Positions 8,543 through 16,979 of a DNA stretch of 64,000 bases are shown here, piece after piece. Origin of the DNA: Spiro-02 sp034114085 (GTDB lineage Bacteria; Spirochaetota; Spirochaetia; Sphaerochaetales; Sphaerochaetaceae); assembly GCA_034114085.1 (NCBI GenBank), contig JAXEWB010000090.1, forward strand, positions 1-64,000, in the 5' to 3' direction. The stretch's first letter is position 1. Every line of letters starts with the position of its first letter. The notes beneath the pieces are model-generated. The model was not told the DNA's origin and made no database searches. It was given only the letters and a program-made list of their open reading frames with translations. Made by a program: the position numbers and the translations under genes.

Positions 8543-10132
8543 CTATCGGTCGCTACCAAGGAAAATATCGTAGGCGATCTGGTTGATCTCGATCGCACGA
8601 TCAATACCCCTGGCCTTCAGCTCCTTGACAAACCCGGGATAGTCCTTGTCGAAATCGGCCGTCCCGAGCATCCAGGACTGGAATTTCTCATCGACGTACG
8701 GACGGACGTTCGCCATGATCTTCTGATATTCAGCCTCGTACTCAGGAGGGTACTTCAAACCGAGCGCACCGTCCAGGTATGGAGGAAGATCCTCAGGGAA
8801 CCATTCAGGATGCGATTCATACAGGAGGTTGGCCTTTTCACCAGCCTCAGTCATGAAAGCATATTCATACCGGGAATCCTGCCTCATGCCGATACGGTAC
8901 TGGACGCCGACACTTCTGAGATAGCCAAGCGGACTCTGGTCGCTATTCATGACGACATCGGTGAAATATCTGGTTCCATCCTCACGCTCTTCATAGGTCT
9001 CGCCCTTGATACCCCAGTTCATCAAGGTGTAGCCCTCTTCGCTGAACATGAAATCAAAGAACTTGATCAAGGCCACAGGATCCTTGCAGGAGGAAGAAAT
9101 CGACCAGCCGGCGCCAGGATACCGCATGACACGCTCAACGCGGTTGCCGTTCTGGTCCATCGGAGGAGCGAACGCGACCATCTCGAAACCAGGGATCGAC
9201 TTGGGCAGCGTGCTGTTGTAGTTACCCGCGGAAACCCAGTCGTGGGTGCAGCCGCCGAGGTTTCCGGAAAGCAGGATATCACGCCCCTTCGGACCACGGG
9301 TGAAGATTTCCGGATCGATCAGGCCTTCCTTGTACCACTTGACGATATTGCGTACCGCGATAGCGAAATTAGGCTCAAGCGGCTCGAACGTGATCTTGCC
9401 GTCGCGGGGATAGAACTCCGTGGAAGAATCCCACAGATAGAGATATTCATCGGGCATCTTCCAGCCGGCGCGGTCGAACAGGGGGACCTCGTCCTTCAGG
9501 CCGTCGCCGTTCGGGTCATTGTTGCGGAACGCGGTCAGGACATTGTACAGGTCGTCGACCGTCTCAGGAACCTCAAGGCCGAGCTTGTCCAGCCAGTCTT
9601 TGCGGATCCACCAATATTCGGCGGAAATCAGTTCCTGGTTCTTGGGGATCATGTAGATGTTGCCATCCAGCGAATAGCACGCCTGCTTGAACCTCGCATC
9701 CTTCTCCATGTACGCTTTGATGTTCGGGGCGTACTGGTCAATCAGATCGTTCAAAGGAAGCACGCCGCCATCACGCCCCAGCTGCTCGATGACCGCGACA
9801 TCCTTGTAACCGATGACATCGGCCAGATCGCCGGAGGAAAGCATCAGGTTGAACGCCTCTTCCTCGTTGGAGCTACTCTGGGGGATGATCCCCTTCAGGG
9901 ATACATTGGTCAACTTCGCCGCCTCTTTCCAGACAGGCCATTCGGAATTGAACGGCATATTGTTGAAATTCAGGAAGATCGTGAATTCCTTCGGGGTGGG
10001 ACTGATCAGGCTGCCAGTAAGTTCCTGTTCCACGACGGGAGTTTTGGAAGTTCCCTTTTCGGCGCTTCCACCGGCGAACAATGCTGTTGCAACGCAAAGG
10101 ATCAACAACAAGACGATGCATCGTTTCTTCAT
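8543..10132 (-). CDS. Extracellular solute-binding protein (LplA/AlgQ-type, oligosaccharide)
   Basis: Captures an oligosaccharide outside the membrane and delivers it to the two permeases encoded upstream. The 529 residues start with a signal peptide (MKKRCIVLLLILCVATALFA) followed by GGSAEK, a spirochaete-type mature N terminus. The length is that of the large family-1 binding proteins for long oligosaccharides (LplA, AlgQ1/Q2). A Ca-binding EF-hand-like loop, DPNGDGLKDEV, sits near residue 210 as in the alginate-binding AlgQ proteins. AAAAGGAGAATTGT precedes the ATG. No ATPase gene is in the operon, so a shared MsmK-like ATPase encoded elsewhere is likely. The ligand is inferred from the enzymes, not from the protein itself. 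Confidence 0.92.
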   Translation of the reverse strand: MKKRCIVLLLILCVATALFAGGSAEKGTSKTPVVEQELTGSLISPTPKEFTIFLNFNNMPFNSEWPVWKEAAKLTNVSLKGIIPQSSSNEEEAFNLMLSSGDLADVIGYKDVAVIEQLGRDGGVLPLNDLIDQYAPNIKAYMEKDARFKQACYSLDGNIYMIPKNQELISAEYWWIRKDWLDKLGLEVPETVDDLYNVLTAFRNNDPNGDGLKDEVPLFDRAGWKMPDEYLYLWDSSTEFYPRDGKITFEPLEPNFAIAVRNIVKWYKEGLIDPEIFTRGPKGRDILLSGNLGGCTHDWVSAGNYNSTLPKSIPGFEMVAFAPPMDQNGNRVERVMRYPGAGWSISSSCKDPVALIKFFDFMFSEEGYTLMNWGIKGETYEEREDGTRYFTDVVMNSDQSPLGYLRSVGVQYRIGMRQDSRYEYAFMTEAGEKANLLYESHPEWFPEDLPPYLDGALGLKYPPEYEAEYQKIMANVRPYVDEKFQSWMLGTADFDKDYPGFVKELKARGIDRAIEINQIAYDIFLGSDR

Positions 10133-10288
10133 ACAATTCTCCTTTTCCGCCTGGATCCCGGATATGCCCCCACATCGCCTGACACGAAACAGAATCGCAG
10201 TCCCGGCTTCTTGAAGATATCCGTTTCCCTCGCGGCTTCCAACCTATTTCCTCCAACCGTCACAGTTGGCTTGGTTTTCATTCTCTCA

Positions 10289-11182
10289 TCAACCCTTCAC
10301 CGCGCCGATGGTCAGACCGGACTTGAAGTACTTCTGGACAAACGGATACGCAATCATCATCGGTATGATAGCCAGGATGATGATGGCATAAATCACCGTT
10401 GTCGGGGAGCTCATCGACTCATGAGTGATGATTGCGGCCTCCGTTTCATTGGCGACACGATCGACAATCAGCTTTTTCAGCAACACCTGCAACGGCATCT
10501 TGTCGTCGTCGCGAATCAAATTCATCGCCCAGAAATAGCTGTTCCAGCGATTGACTGCGTAGAACATCCCGACCGTGGCGAGCGCCGGCTTAGAAAGCGG
10601 CAGGTAGACGGTGGCGAATATCCGCAAGTTGCTTGCGCCATCCATGAAGGCCGCCTCTTCCAGCGACTCCGGCACCTGTTCGAAAAAGCTCTTGAGGATG
10701 ATCAGGTTGTAGGTGTTGACCGCGAACCCGAAGATGATCGATGTCCTGGTATTCAGCAACCCATAGTCACGGAAGGTCATGTACAACGGAATCAAGCCGG
10801 CGGAGAACCACATGGTGAATACGGTGAACAGTGTGAAGAACTTGCGGAACCCCAGCCGTTTCTTGGAAAGCGCGTACGCCATCGTGGTGGTGAAGAACAT
10901 GTTCACCAGAACGCCGGCCACCGTATAGAAGATCGTATTCGCATAGGCGACCCAGATCCCCGGCTTCGCCGCCGCCTGCCGGTAGCTTTCAAACGTCAAC
11001 GCCCTGGGGGCGAACATCACCGACCCGTCCTCCACATACAACGGCTTGCTGACGGAGGCGATCAGCGTATAGTACAGCGGATACAGCGCCACTAGGGAAA
11101 TGATGATGCCGACAATGATCATGATGATGTTGAAGGCCTTCTCTCCCCGGCTCTGAATCAGATGTTGAGCTTTACTTTTCAT
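10289..11182 (-). CDS. Carbohydrate ABC transporter permease (LplC/YtcP type)
   Basis: Inner-membrane permease of 297 residues with about six membrane segments. The ATPase-docking EAA loop is readable as ESLEEAAFMDGASNLRIFATVYLPLSKPALA, and the C terminus is the conserved FVQKYFKSGLTIGAVKG. GGGGGGA lies 5 bases before the ATG, and the partner permease ends 10 bases upstream. It pairs with the LplB-type permease and the binding protein to import the glycan fragment. Confidence 0.94.
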   Translation of the reverse strand: MKSKAQHLIQSRGEKAFNIIMIIVGIIISLVALYPLYYTLIASVSKPLYVEDGSVMFAPRALTFESYRQAAAKPGIWVAYANTIFYTVAGVLVNMFFTTTMAYALSKKRLGFRKFFTLFTVFTMWFSAGLIPLYMTFRDYGLLNTRTSIIFGFAVNTYNLIILKSFFEQVPESLEEAAFMDGASNLRIFATVYLPLSKPALATVGMFYAVNRWNSYFWAMNLIRDDDKMPLQVLLKKLIVDRVANETEAAIITHESMSSPTTVIYAIIILAIIPMMIAYPFVQKYFKSGLTIGAVKG

Positions 11183-11192
11183 ATCGTCCCCC

Positions 11193-12146
11193 CTACCAGA
11201 TGGTCGACTCGGTGATGCGCTTGCTGAGCTTGTTCGCCCCGACCACCATGATCAATGCGATGACGGCCTCGAACAGCCCGACCGCCGTAGCCAGCCCGTA
11301 GTTGCGGTTGCTGATGCCGATACGGTAGGCATAGGTCGCGATCACGTCCGCGGTAGCGTATGTGGTCGGCTTGTACAGCAGCAATATGGCCTCGTACCCG
11401 ACCTTGACCATCTTGCCTATGTTCAGCACGAACATGGTCACGACAGTCGGCATGATCCCGGGAATGGTCACGTGGACGATCCGCTTCCACTTCCCCGCCC
11501 CATCGACGATCGCCGCCTCATACAGCTGCGGGTCGATGCCGACCAGAGCGGCGATATAGACGATCGCGTTGAACCCCGCGTTCTGCCACAACGTCATGCC
11601 GGTGTACACTCCGCGGAAATATTCGGGCAATACCATGAAATAAATCGGTTCATGACCGAGCTTCTTCAGCACGAGGTTCACGATGCCGGTGCTGGGCGAC
11701 AGAAAGTTGACGACCAAGCCGCAAACGACGACAACCGAAATGAAGTGAGGCAGGAACGTGGCGGTCTGGGTCAGCTTGCTGACGAACTTGTTCTTCATCT
11801 CCGTAACCGCGATGGCGAGGATGATCGGAGCGGGAAAGCATACCACGATCTGCCAGAACGCGATCATGAACGTATTCTTCACCGTGCGGATGAAATCGGG
11901 ACCGGAGACGAATTCCCTGAAATTGTCCAGCCCCACGAACGTGCTTCCCTCGAAGCCCCGGAAAATATTGTAGTCGTAGAACGCCATCCGCAGGCCGACC
12001 ATCGGCTTGTAGGCGAACATCAGGAACCAGACCAGCCCCGGCAGCAACAACAGATAGAGATCCCAGTCACGGACAAGACCTTTCTTCGCCCGATAGAGCA
12101 GCGACGGCTTCATCAACGCCATCTCCTGACGTCCTCTCCTTTTCAT
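11193..12146 (-). CDS. ABC transporter permease (LplB/YtcQ type)
   Basis: First gene of the minus-strand glycan operon and partner of the LplC-type permease. It shows the family N terminus WDLYLLLLPGLVWFLMFAYKPMVGL, several hydrophobic segments and the EAA loop YEAAIVDGAGKWKRIVHVTIPGIMPTV. The longest open frame starts at 12197, but GGGAGG stands 6 bases before the ATG at 12146, giving a 317-residue protein beginning MKRRGRQEMALMK; this start is preferred. The regulatory region towards the divergent AraC gene lies immediately upstream. Confidence 0.93.
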   Translation of the reverse strand: MKRRGRQEMALMKPSLLYRAKKGLVRDWDLYLLLLPGLVWFLMFAYKPMVGLRMAFYDYNIFRGFEGSTFVGLDNFREFVSGPDFIRTVKNTFMIAFWQIVVCFPAPIILAIAVTEMKNKFVSKLTQTATFLPHFISVVVVCGLVVNFLSPSTGIVNLVLKKLGHEPIYFMVLPEYFRGVYTGMTLWQNAGFNAIVYIAALVGIDPQLYEAAIVDGAGKWKRIVHVTIPGIMPTVVTMFVLNIGKMVKVGYEAILLLYKPTTYATADVIATYAYRIGISNRNYGLATAVGLFEAVIALIMVVGANKLSKRITESTIW

Positions 12147-12425
12147 CAACGACCTCCCGCCGGAACAGATCCCCATGGCGTCGGCTATGCGGGGCACCCC
12201 GCCGCACGACCAGCCGGATACGTCCGGTCAATTCCCCACGGATACCAGTCCATCCCGTGAAGTGACCTTATCTTCGCCCCGAATTTCCGCCCTGTAAATC
12301 ATCAATATTCCCTTTCATCAACAATTATCTTTTTCATATCTCTATGAAATACATATAGTTATACAATTTTCCTTGCGAGATTCGGCAATACGTGCAACAA
12401 TCTTTTCCAAGGGAGTCCCATTCCG
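12147..12425. promoter_or_regulatory. Divergent control region between glycan operon and AraC regulator
   Basis: This 279-base gap separates divergently transcribed permease and regulator genes and must hold promoters for both. The part at about 12300-12375 is AT-rich, with several TATA-like hexamers on both strands, but I could not fix a single convincing -35/-10 pair. GGGAG precedes the regulator ATG. No clear operator repeat was found. Confidence 0.45.
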
Positions 12426-14681
12426 ATGGTCAAGGGTTTATATCACAGAAAGCTTGTTCGTATTTTTGTTTCCATCGCGACGTTGTTCATCGTATTGTTC
12501 ACAATCCTGTTCTGCGTCCTGTCCATATCATTGATCAACAGCCGCAACGCCGCGCTGAAAACCTCCGTCCAGTCGCAGTTCAGCCTCGCGAGGACCAGCC
12601 TTTCGGTCATCAACTACACCATGGCGAACCTCATAGGAAGCTCCGCTACGACGAACTGGGCGAACGAGACTCCGGGAACGAGCGAATATTACTACAGGGC
12701 GTTGAAGCTTTATCAGGAACTACAGCACCTTACCAGCCAGCTGGATGACCGGGAATACGAAATCGCCATTACTTCCACAGAGCCTGACGCCTTCGTCGTG
12801 ACGAAAAACGGCACCAGACCAAAGCAATGGTATTTTGAAAATGAATCGCGCATCTCCGAAGAAACCGCTTCCCAAGTATATCAGTTCTTCGAAACGAACA
12901 AAGGGGCTCTCGTACTTCCCATCTACGATGGTTCCGGCAAGCTTGATACGATCACCTACGCACTCAAAGCTTCGTACTACGGACACGACCTGGTATTCTT
13001 CACCTATATTCCCGCCCGGACCCTGTTTCATGATCCCGACGCCATGCCCTATTTCCTGCTCGGCCCCAACGGTTCCCGGATATATAGCGACAACGACGAG
13101 GATACCGCCAGACTGCTGGGCGGCGTTGTCGCGGCGTTTCCCGCCGGACATCCGGAGGACATCGAAGAATTCAACGATGGCGGCTACAGGACGTATCTGG
13201 ATCAAATGCCAAGCATCGGCATCACCATCGGTTTCGTAGACACGCGGCACAACAGGAACACGGATATCTGGATCATCTGCCTGATCATAGGCATTCCGGT
13301 TCTGGCGGTCTGCGCGCTGCTCTTGGCGAACTCCCTGACGAAACGCCTCTACGCACCGATCAACGAGGCTATCGACACCAGCGAGATCCCCCTGCTCTCT
13401 TTCGACCACGACGGAACAGGAGATAACGACGGCACCCCCCACATCGTCCCAAAAGCGCCCGTCGATGAATTCGCCGTAATCAAGAACATGGGAAGCCGCA
13501 TCAAGGAACTGACGCAGGAGTTGCTGGAGATTACGTCGAACCAGCAGAACGCATCAACCCAACAGGACTACCGCATGTTGCTCGCAGGCACGATTCCGAC
13601 CAACACGCAGGATACCGACAGGTACGGCATCGCTTTGTTTGAAGTGGAGGAATCCCCCGCCGACGGCTATTCCTATAGCCTGATCGCACTCCAGGCGAAT
13701 ACAAACCTCATGGACGGAATCGAATGCATCACGCTAACCCCATCCCTCAGCGCGGTGATCTTCCGTTGCGCCGCGCCGGATTCGACGGAGACATCCCCCC
13801 ATGAGTCGTTCATGCGGACCGTCCAGGCGCTTCTCGACAGCGTCCGCAACGAAGACAACCTGAAAGTGGCCGTCAGCGATATCGTCGTGGGCAAGCACAA
13901 CGTCTACAGGGCGTACCGGCAGGCGCAGGTGATACTCGACTACCGGCGCATCTACCCGGCCGCTGAAATCCTGACAAAGGAATACGTGTCGTCCTCTGAG
14001 AGCGAGGACTACTACTACCCTGCCTCGGTTGAGCAGACATTCGTCAACTATACCCTCAACGGCAGTCAGAACGCCATTTCCCTATATGATGAAATCATCC
14101 AGGAGAATGCAGCCAAGCAACTGGCGGGGCCGACCTACCAGCATTTCGTATTCGTGCTCTCTGGAACCTTCCTCAGGATATTCCAAGAGCTGAAAAGCTC
14201 TCCTGAGGACATCATCGGGACGTCCATCGACTGGCTCGACTTCTACTCCCAGTGGAACAAGCCGGAGGCGCTGGAGACTCTACGGGCGATACTTGTCAAG
14301 ATTGTGCGGTCGGTACAGGCTTCAAGCTCCGCCGAAGACGACAAGCTGCTGGAGAAGATGAAGGGGTATATCCACTCCCACTACATGTACGACATCATGC
14401 TCCAGGACCTCGCCAAGAAGTTCAACATCACGCCGAAATATTGCAGCACCCTGTTCAAGAAGCTCAGCAACGATACGTTCAAGAACTATCTCAACCAGTA
14501 TCGCATCGAGCAGGCCTGCCTGCGAATCCGTCAGAACCCCCAGGTCAAGATCAGCGAACTGAGCCTTGAAGTCGGCTTCAACAGCTCGACGAGCTTCATC
14601 AGGGTGTTCAACAAATACACCGGCATATCCCCCAAGGCCTATGCCGACAAGATCGTGGCGGAGGAAGAAACGACGATATAA
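12426..14681 (+). CDS. Membrane-anchored AraC-family transcriptional regulator
   Basis: Predicted one-component sensor for the neighbouring glycan operon. The 751 residues hold a transmembrane helix near 10-36, an extracellular sensor region of about 240 residues, a second helix near 281-301 (IWIICLIIGIPVLAVCALLLA), a cytoplasmic linker and an AraC/XylS double helix-turn-helix in the last 110 residues (LQDLAKKFNITPKYCSTLFKK; ISELSLEVGFNSSTSFIRVF). This layout is the one commonly found beside LplABC-type transporters in Paenibacillus-like Firmicutes. It is divergent from the operon it probably activates. The inducer is not readable from the sequence. Confidence 0.9.
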   Translation: MVKGLYHRKLVRIFVSIATLFIVLFTILFCVLSISLINSRNAALKTSVQSQFSLARTSLSVINYTMANLIGSSATTNWANETPGTSEYYYRALKLYQELQHLTSQLDDREYEIAITSTEPDAFVVTKNGTRPKQWYFENESRISEETASQVYQFFETNKGALVLPIYDGSGKLDTITYALKASYYGHDLVFFTYIPARTLFHDPDAMPYFLLGPNGSRIYSDNDEDTARLLGGVVAAFPAGHPEDIEEFNDGGYRTYLDQMPSIGITIGFVDTRHNRNTDIWIICLIIGIPVLAVCALLLANSLTKRLYAPINEAIDTSEIPLLSFDHDGTGDNDGTPHIVPKAPVDEFAVIKNMGSRIKELTQELLEITSNQQNASTQQDYRMLLAGTIPTNTQDTDRYGIALFEVEESPADGYSYSLIALQANTNLMDGIECITLTPSLSAVIFRCAAPDSTETSPHESFMRTVQALLDSVRNEDNLKVAVSDIVVGKHNVYRAYRQAQVILDYRRIYPAAEILTKEYVSSSESEDYYYPASVEQTFVNYTLNGSQNAISLYDEIIQENAAKQLAGPTYQHFVFVLSGTFLRIFQELKSSPEDIIGTSIDWLDFYSQWNKPEALETLRAILVKIVRSVQASSSAEDDKLLEKMKGYIHSHYMYDIMLQDLAKKFNITPKYCSTLFKKLSNDTFKNYLNQYRIEQACLRIRQNPQVKISELSLEVGFNSSTSFIRVFNKYTGISPKAYADKIVAEEETTI

Positions 14682-14923
14682 GCACAGGAGCAAAGGCACC
14701 CCCATGATACCCACGCCGGACGAGGCGAACGCCCCGGACGGGACATCCGTCCATCCGCCCGTTGAACAGACAGAACACATTGAATATGATGGATGATGGT
14801 GGGACGGCGGCGGAACGGGCCACGGTGACAACAGTCCATGGCGTCGTGCGAAGACTGTCATCCGGACAGCCCGCATGACTTCGTGCAAAACAATAAAGCA
14901 AACATGCAACAAGGAGCATCTAC

Positions 14924-15718
14924 ATGAAAGACCTTCGACTCAAAGTTCTCGACGCCTGCGGGCACACCTTGACAATCAGCCACCCTTCCGGCGACGGCAT
15001 CGGAGCCGTCCACACGATGGAATACAGGGACGGCGACAGGATCGTCGTCAACGCAGGCGGGGAAAAGGGACTGTTCTGGATACAATTGGACGAAACCCTG
15101 GGCAAAGCCCTGGTCTATCTCGACGGCGGCGAATTCAGCTACCCGATCCCCTCGCCCGACAAGCGCGTATGCTTCAGCCCGAAGGCGTTCTCCGGTTCCA
15201 GGCATGTCATGTACGTCCATCCCGCTTCGAAGGCCGACGGCTGCGTATACCGCAATCTCGCGCTGAACCCGTATGACAACCACGCCATCCAAGGGTTCTT
15301 CCCCCATGCGAAGGCCAACGTCGAGACCCGCAACGAAATGACGTTCGCCGCCCGCAACGCCATAGACGGTATTTTTGAGAACGGTTCGCACGGCGAATAC
15401 CCGTACAGCTCCTGGGGAATCAACCGCGACCCCGAAGCCTGCCTGACGCTCGATTTCGGCAGACCGGTGGTCGTGGACGCAATCCGCCTCACGTTGCGCG
15501 CCGATTTCCCCCACGACAGCTACTGGACCGAGGGGACGGTTACGTTCAGCGATGGTTCGGCCATGGTTCTTCCCCTTGAAAAGAGCGTCCTGCCGCAGAA
15601 GTTCACGTTCGAGCCAAAGACCATCACCAGCCTACAGCTCAACAAGCTGATCAAAGCGGACGACGGCTCCCCTTTCCCCGCCCTGACGCAGATCGAGGCG
15701 TTCGGGACGGAAGCGTGA
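14924..15718 (+). CDS. Cytoplasmic F5/8-type carbohydrate-binding protein
   Basis: A 264-residue protein of uncertain function. The C-terminal half (about 135-262) resembles a discoidin/F5/8 type C or CBM32-like beta-sandwich: AIDGIFENGSHGEYPYSSWG, then a DPEACLTLDFGRPVVVDAIRL strand set and a conserved TGTVTFSDGS-like hairpin (TEGTVTFSDGSAMVLPLEKS). The N-terminal half is beta-rich without a recognised motif. No signal peptide is present. AAGGAG lies 9 bases before the ATG. It follows the AraC regulator and probably belongs to the glycan locus, perhaps binding or modifying imported oligosaccharide; that role is inference. Confidence 0.72.
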   Translation: MKDLRLKVLDACGHTLTISHPSGDGIGAVHTMEYRDGDRIVVNAGGEKGLFWIQLDETLGKALVYLDGGEFSYPIPSPDKRVCFSPKAFSGSRHVMYVHPASKADGCVYRNLALNPYDNHAIQGFFPHAKANVETRNEMTFAARNAIDGIFENGSHGEYPYSSWGINRDPEACLTLDFGRPVVVDAIRLTLRADFPHDSYWTEGTVTFSDGSAMVLPLEKSVLPQKFTFEPKTITSLQLNKLIKADDGSPFPALTQIEAFGTEA

Positions 15719-15751
15719 CGAGATTCCACCACATTCATACAAAAACAAAGT

Positions 15752-15794
15752 AACGCTGCCGTTCAGAACTTTCAGACGGACGACAGTGTTTTTG
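15752..15794 (+). terminator. Probable intrinsic terminator after the carbohydrate-binding gene
   Basis: Imperfect GC-rich stem (ACGCTGCCGT with ACGG..CAGTGT, one bulge) followed by TTTTTG, 33 bases after the stop codon. It would end the regulator/binding-protein transcript. Confidence 0.55.
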
Positions 15795-15938
15795 TTTTCA
15801 AACAACAATGCCTTTCAACGTTTCACTGGAAGGTGTTGTCGCCTTGCGATGCCACCATATGATCAAAGTCTATAGATTTTCTGTTTACTCTTTTTATAAA
15901 AATATAGTCATACGCAAACACATACGGAAGGAAATTGC

Positions 15939-16349
15939 ATGTCCATGATAGGCAAAAGCATTCGTTATTTTCGTACTCGGAAACGATTGAGCCTTGATGC
16001 CTTGGCAGGGTGGCTCGGCATGAGCAAAATGGCTTTGTCATATTATGAAAATGACAAACGGCTTCCTCCAATGGACACCCTCCGTCGCATCTGCGAAATC
16101 CTGGATATCTCTGGGGTGTCCGATCCCTGTATCTTTCTACGGGCAAGACTAGAAAGAATTATATCAAAGAGTTACTTCAAAAACCTTATGGATGCCGTAC
16201 AGAGCAATGCTGATCCCATTTGGAATGAACGCCCCACCATGATGGAGCAACTTGTCTGCCGCGCCTACAGCAAAGGTCTTGTAACCAGAAGCAAAGCCTC
16301 AGAATTGCTTGACGTTCCGTATGATGAAGCCGTCAAACTTCTTGCGTAG
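15939..16349 (+). CDS. XRE-family regulator, antitoxin-like
   Basis: A 136-residue protein with an N-terminal XRE/Cro helix-turn-helix (GKSIRYFRTRKRLSLDALAGWLGMSKMALSYYENDKR, residues 4-42). Its C-terminal region ends KGLVTRSKASELLDVPYDEAVKLL, a second small helical motif common at the end of XRE antitoxins that precede ImmA or PIN partners. GGAAGG lies 7 bases before the start. A TATAGT -10-like box lies upstream at about 15902-15907. Eleven bases after its stop begins a truncated PIN-domain frame, so this looks like the antitoxin half of a decayed toxin-antitoxin pair. Confidence 0.82.
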   Translation: MSMIGKSIRYFRTRKRLSLDALAGWLGMSKMALSYYENDKRLPPMDTLRRICEILDISGVSDPCIFLRARLERIISKSYFKNLMDAVQSNADPIWNERPTMMEQLVCRAYSKGLVTRSKASELLDVPYDEAVKLLA

Positions 16350-16360
16350 AAACCTCGAAC

Positions 16361-16498
16361 ATGTATCTTATCAATGACACAAACATCTGGATCGTGCTTG
16401 AAATGATCGGCCTGAGCGAAAGAGTGTTCAAAATTCCAAACGTGCATTTCGTCATTGACAAGGACATGTTGGATGACGAAGTACTGAATCAAGTATGA
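16361..16498 (+). pseudogene. Truncated PIN-domain (VapC-like) toxin remnant
   Basis: A 45-residue frame, MYLINDTNIWIVLEM... to ...DKDMLDDEVLNQV, ends at TGA. The opening DTN-x-W matches the first acidic motif of PIN ribonucleases, which normally run 120-170 residues, so more than half of the domain including the later catalytic Asp residues is missing. It follows the XRE gene by 11 bases in the expected antitoxin-toxin order. It is too short to be an active nuclease. Below the usual size limit, it is easily missed. Confidence 0.6.
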
Positions 16499-16510
16499 TA
16501 GTGAAAATTA

Positions 16511-16533
16511 TCTGCACATGTGCAGAAATTTTT
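16511..16533 (+). terminator. 16-bp perfect palindrome with T-tract
   Basis: TCTGCACATGTGCAGA is self-complementary over 16 bases and is followed by AATTTTTC; the minus strand also reads into a T-rich run. It lies 12 bases past the PIN remnant and about 50 bases past the end of the decayed minus-strand gene, so a bidirectional terminator is likely. A protein-binding palindrome is the alternative. Confidence 0.55.
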
Positions 16534-16580
16534 CAGTCAGACACAAGACCCAATGGCTACCACTGCTTCTATGATTTCCG

Positions 16581-16765
16581 TCAAGAGGCCCCTTTCTTCT
16601 TGTCGCGATGATACAATTCATTGCCGTACATGCGGATGGTGTTCTCCACGAGCTCCCCGTAGCACTCGCAGGAACGGGCCATTTTTGCATACGCCCCCAG
16701 TACTCCTCCATCTCGCCCTGCTCCATGCCGTCCCCGCAGCGGTACAGCGTCCCGTTGACCAGCAT
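16581..16765 (-). pseudogene. Frameshifted small gene of unknown function
   Basis: Reading from the ATG at 16765 gives MLVNGTLYRCGDGMEQGEMEEYWG; a shift of frame near 16690 then continues in a plausible protein, AKMARSCECYGELVENTIRMY to DKKKGAS and a stop at 16581. The span is not a multiple of three, consistent with one frameshift. Composition and residue use look coding on both sides of the break. I do not recognise the family. It is convergent with the XRE/PIN remnant and shares its palindromic terminator. Confidence 0.35.
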
Positions 16766-16979
16766 CGAATACCTTTTTTGATTATGCTCTATGATACCCT
16801 CTGAAAAATTGAGGGTAATCAAACTTGATTACAAAGGTGAAGACAGAGATGAAATGATGAATGGCAAAGTGAAACTCTCAAGATGGATGGTTTCAATGGT
16901 TCAGTTGCTTTGATAAATGCAAATTCAGTCTTAAATTTTTATCAGATATAAGTTACAATAATAGTTACGGGAGAAGGCA

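Noticed and set aside
8810..11095. 761-codon plus-strand open frame across the binding protein and permease genes
   Set aside because: Antisense shadow of two well-supported minus-strand transport genes in GC-rich DNA; its residues show no domain and it has no ribosome site.
12720..13442. 240-codon minus-strand frame
   Set aside because: Antisense to the AraC sensor region; no start signal or domain.
15800..15842. Imperfect stem ACAACA...TGTTGT before the XRE gene
   Set aside because: Bulged, weak, and without a T-tract or repeated copy.
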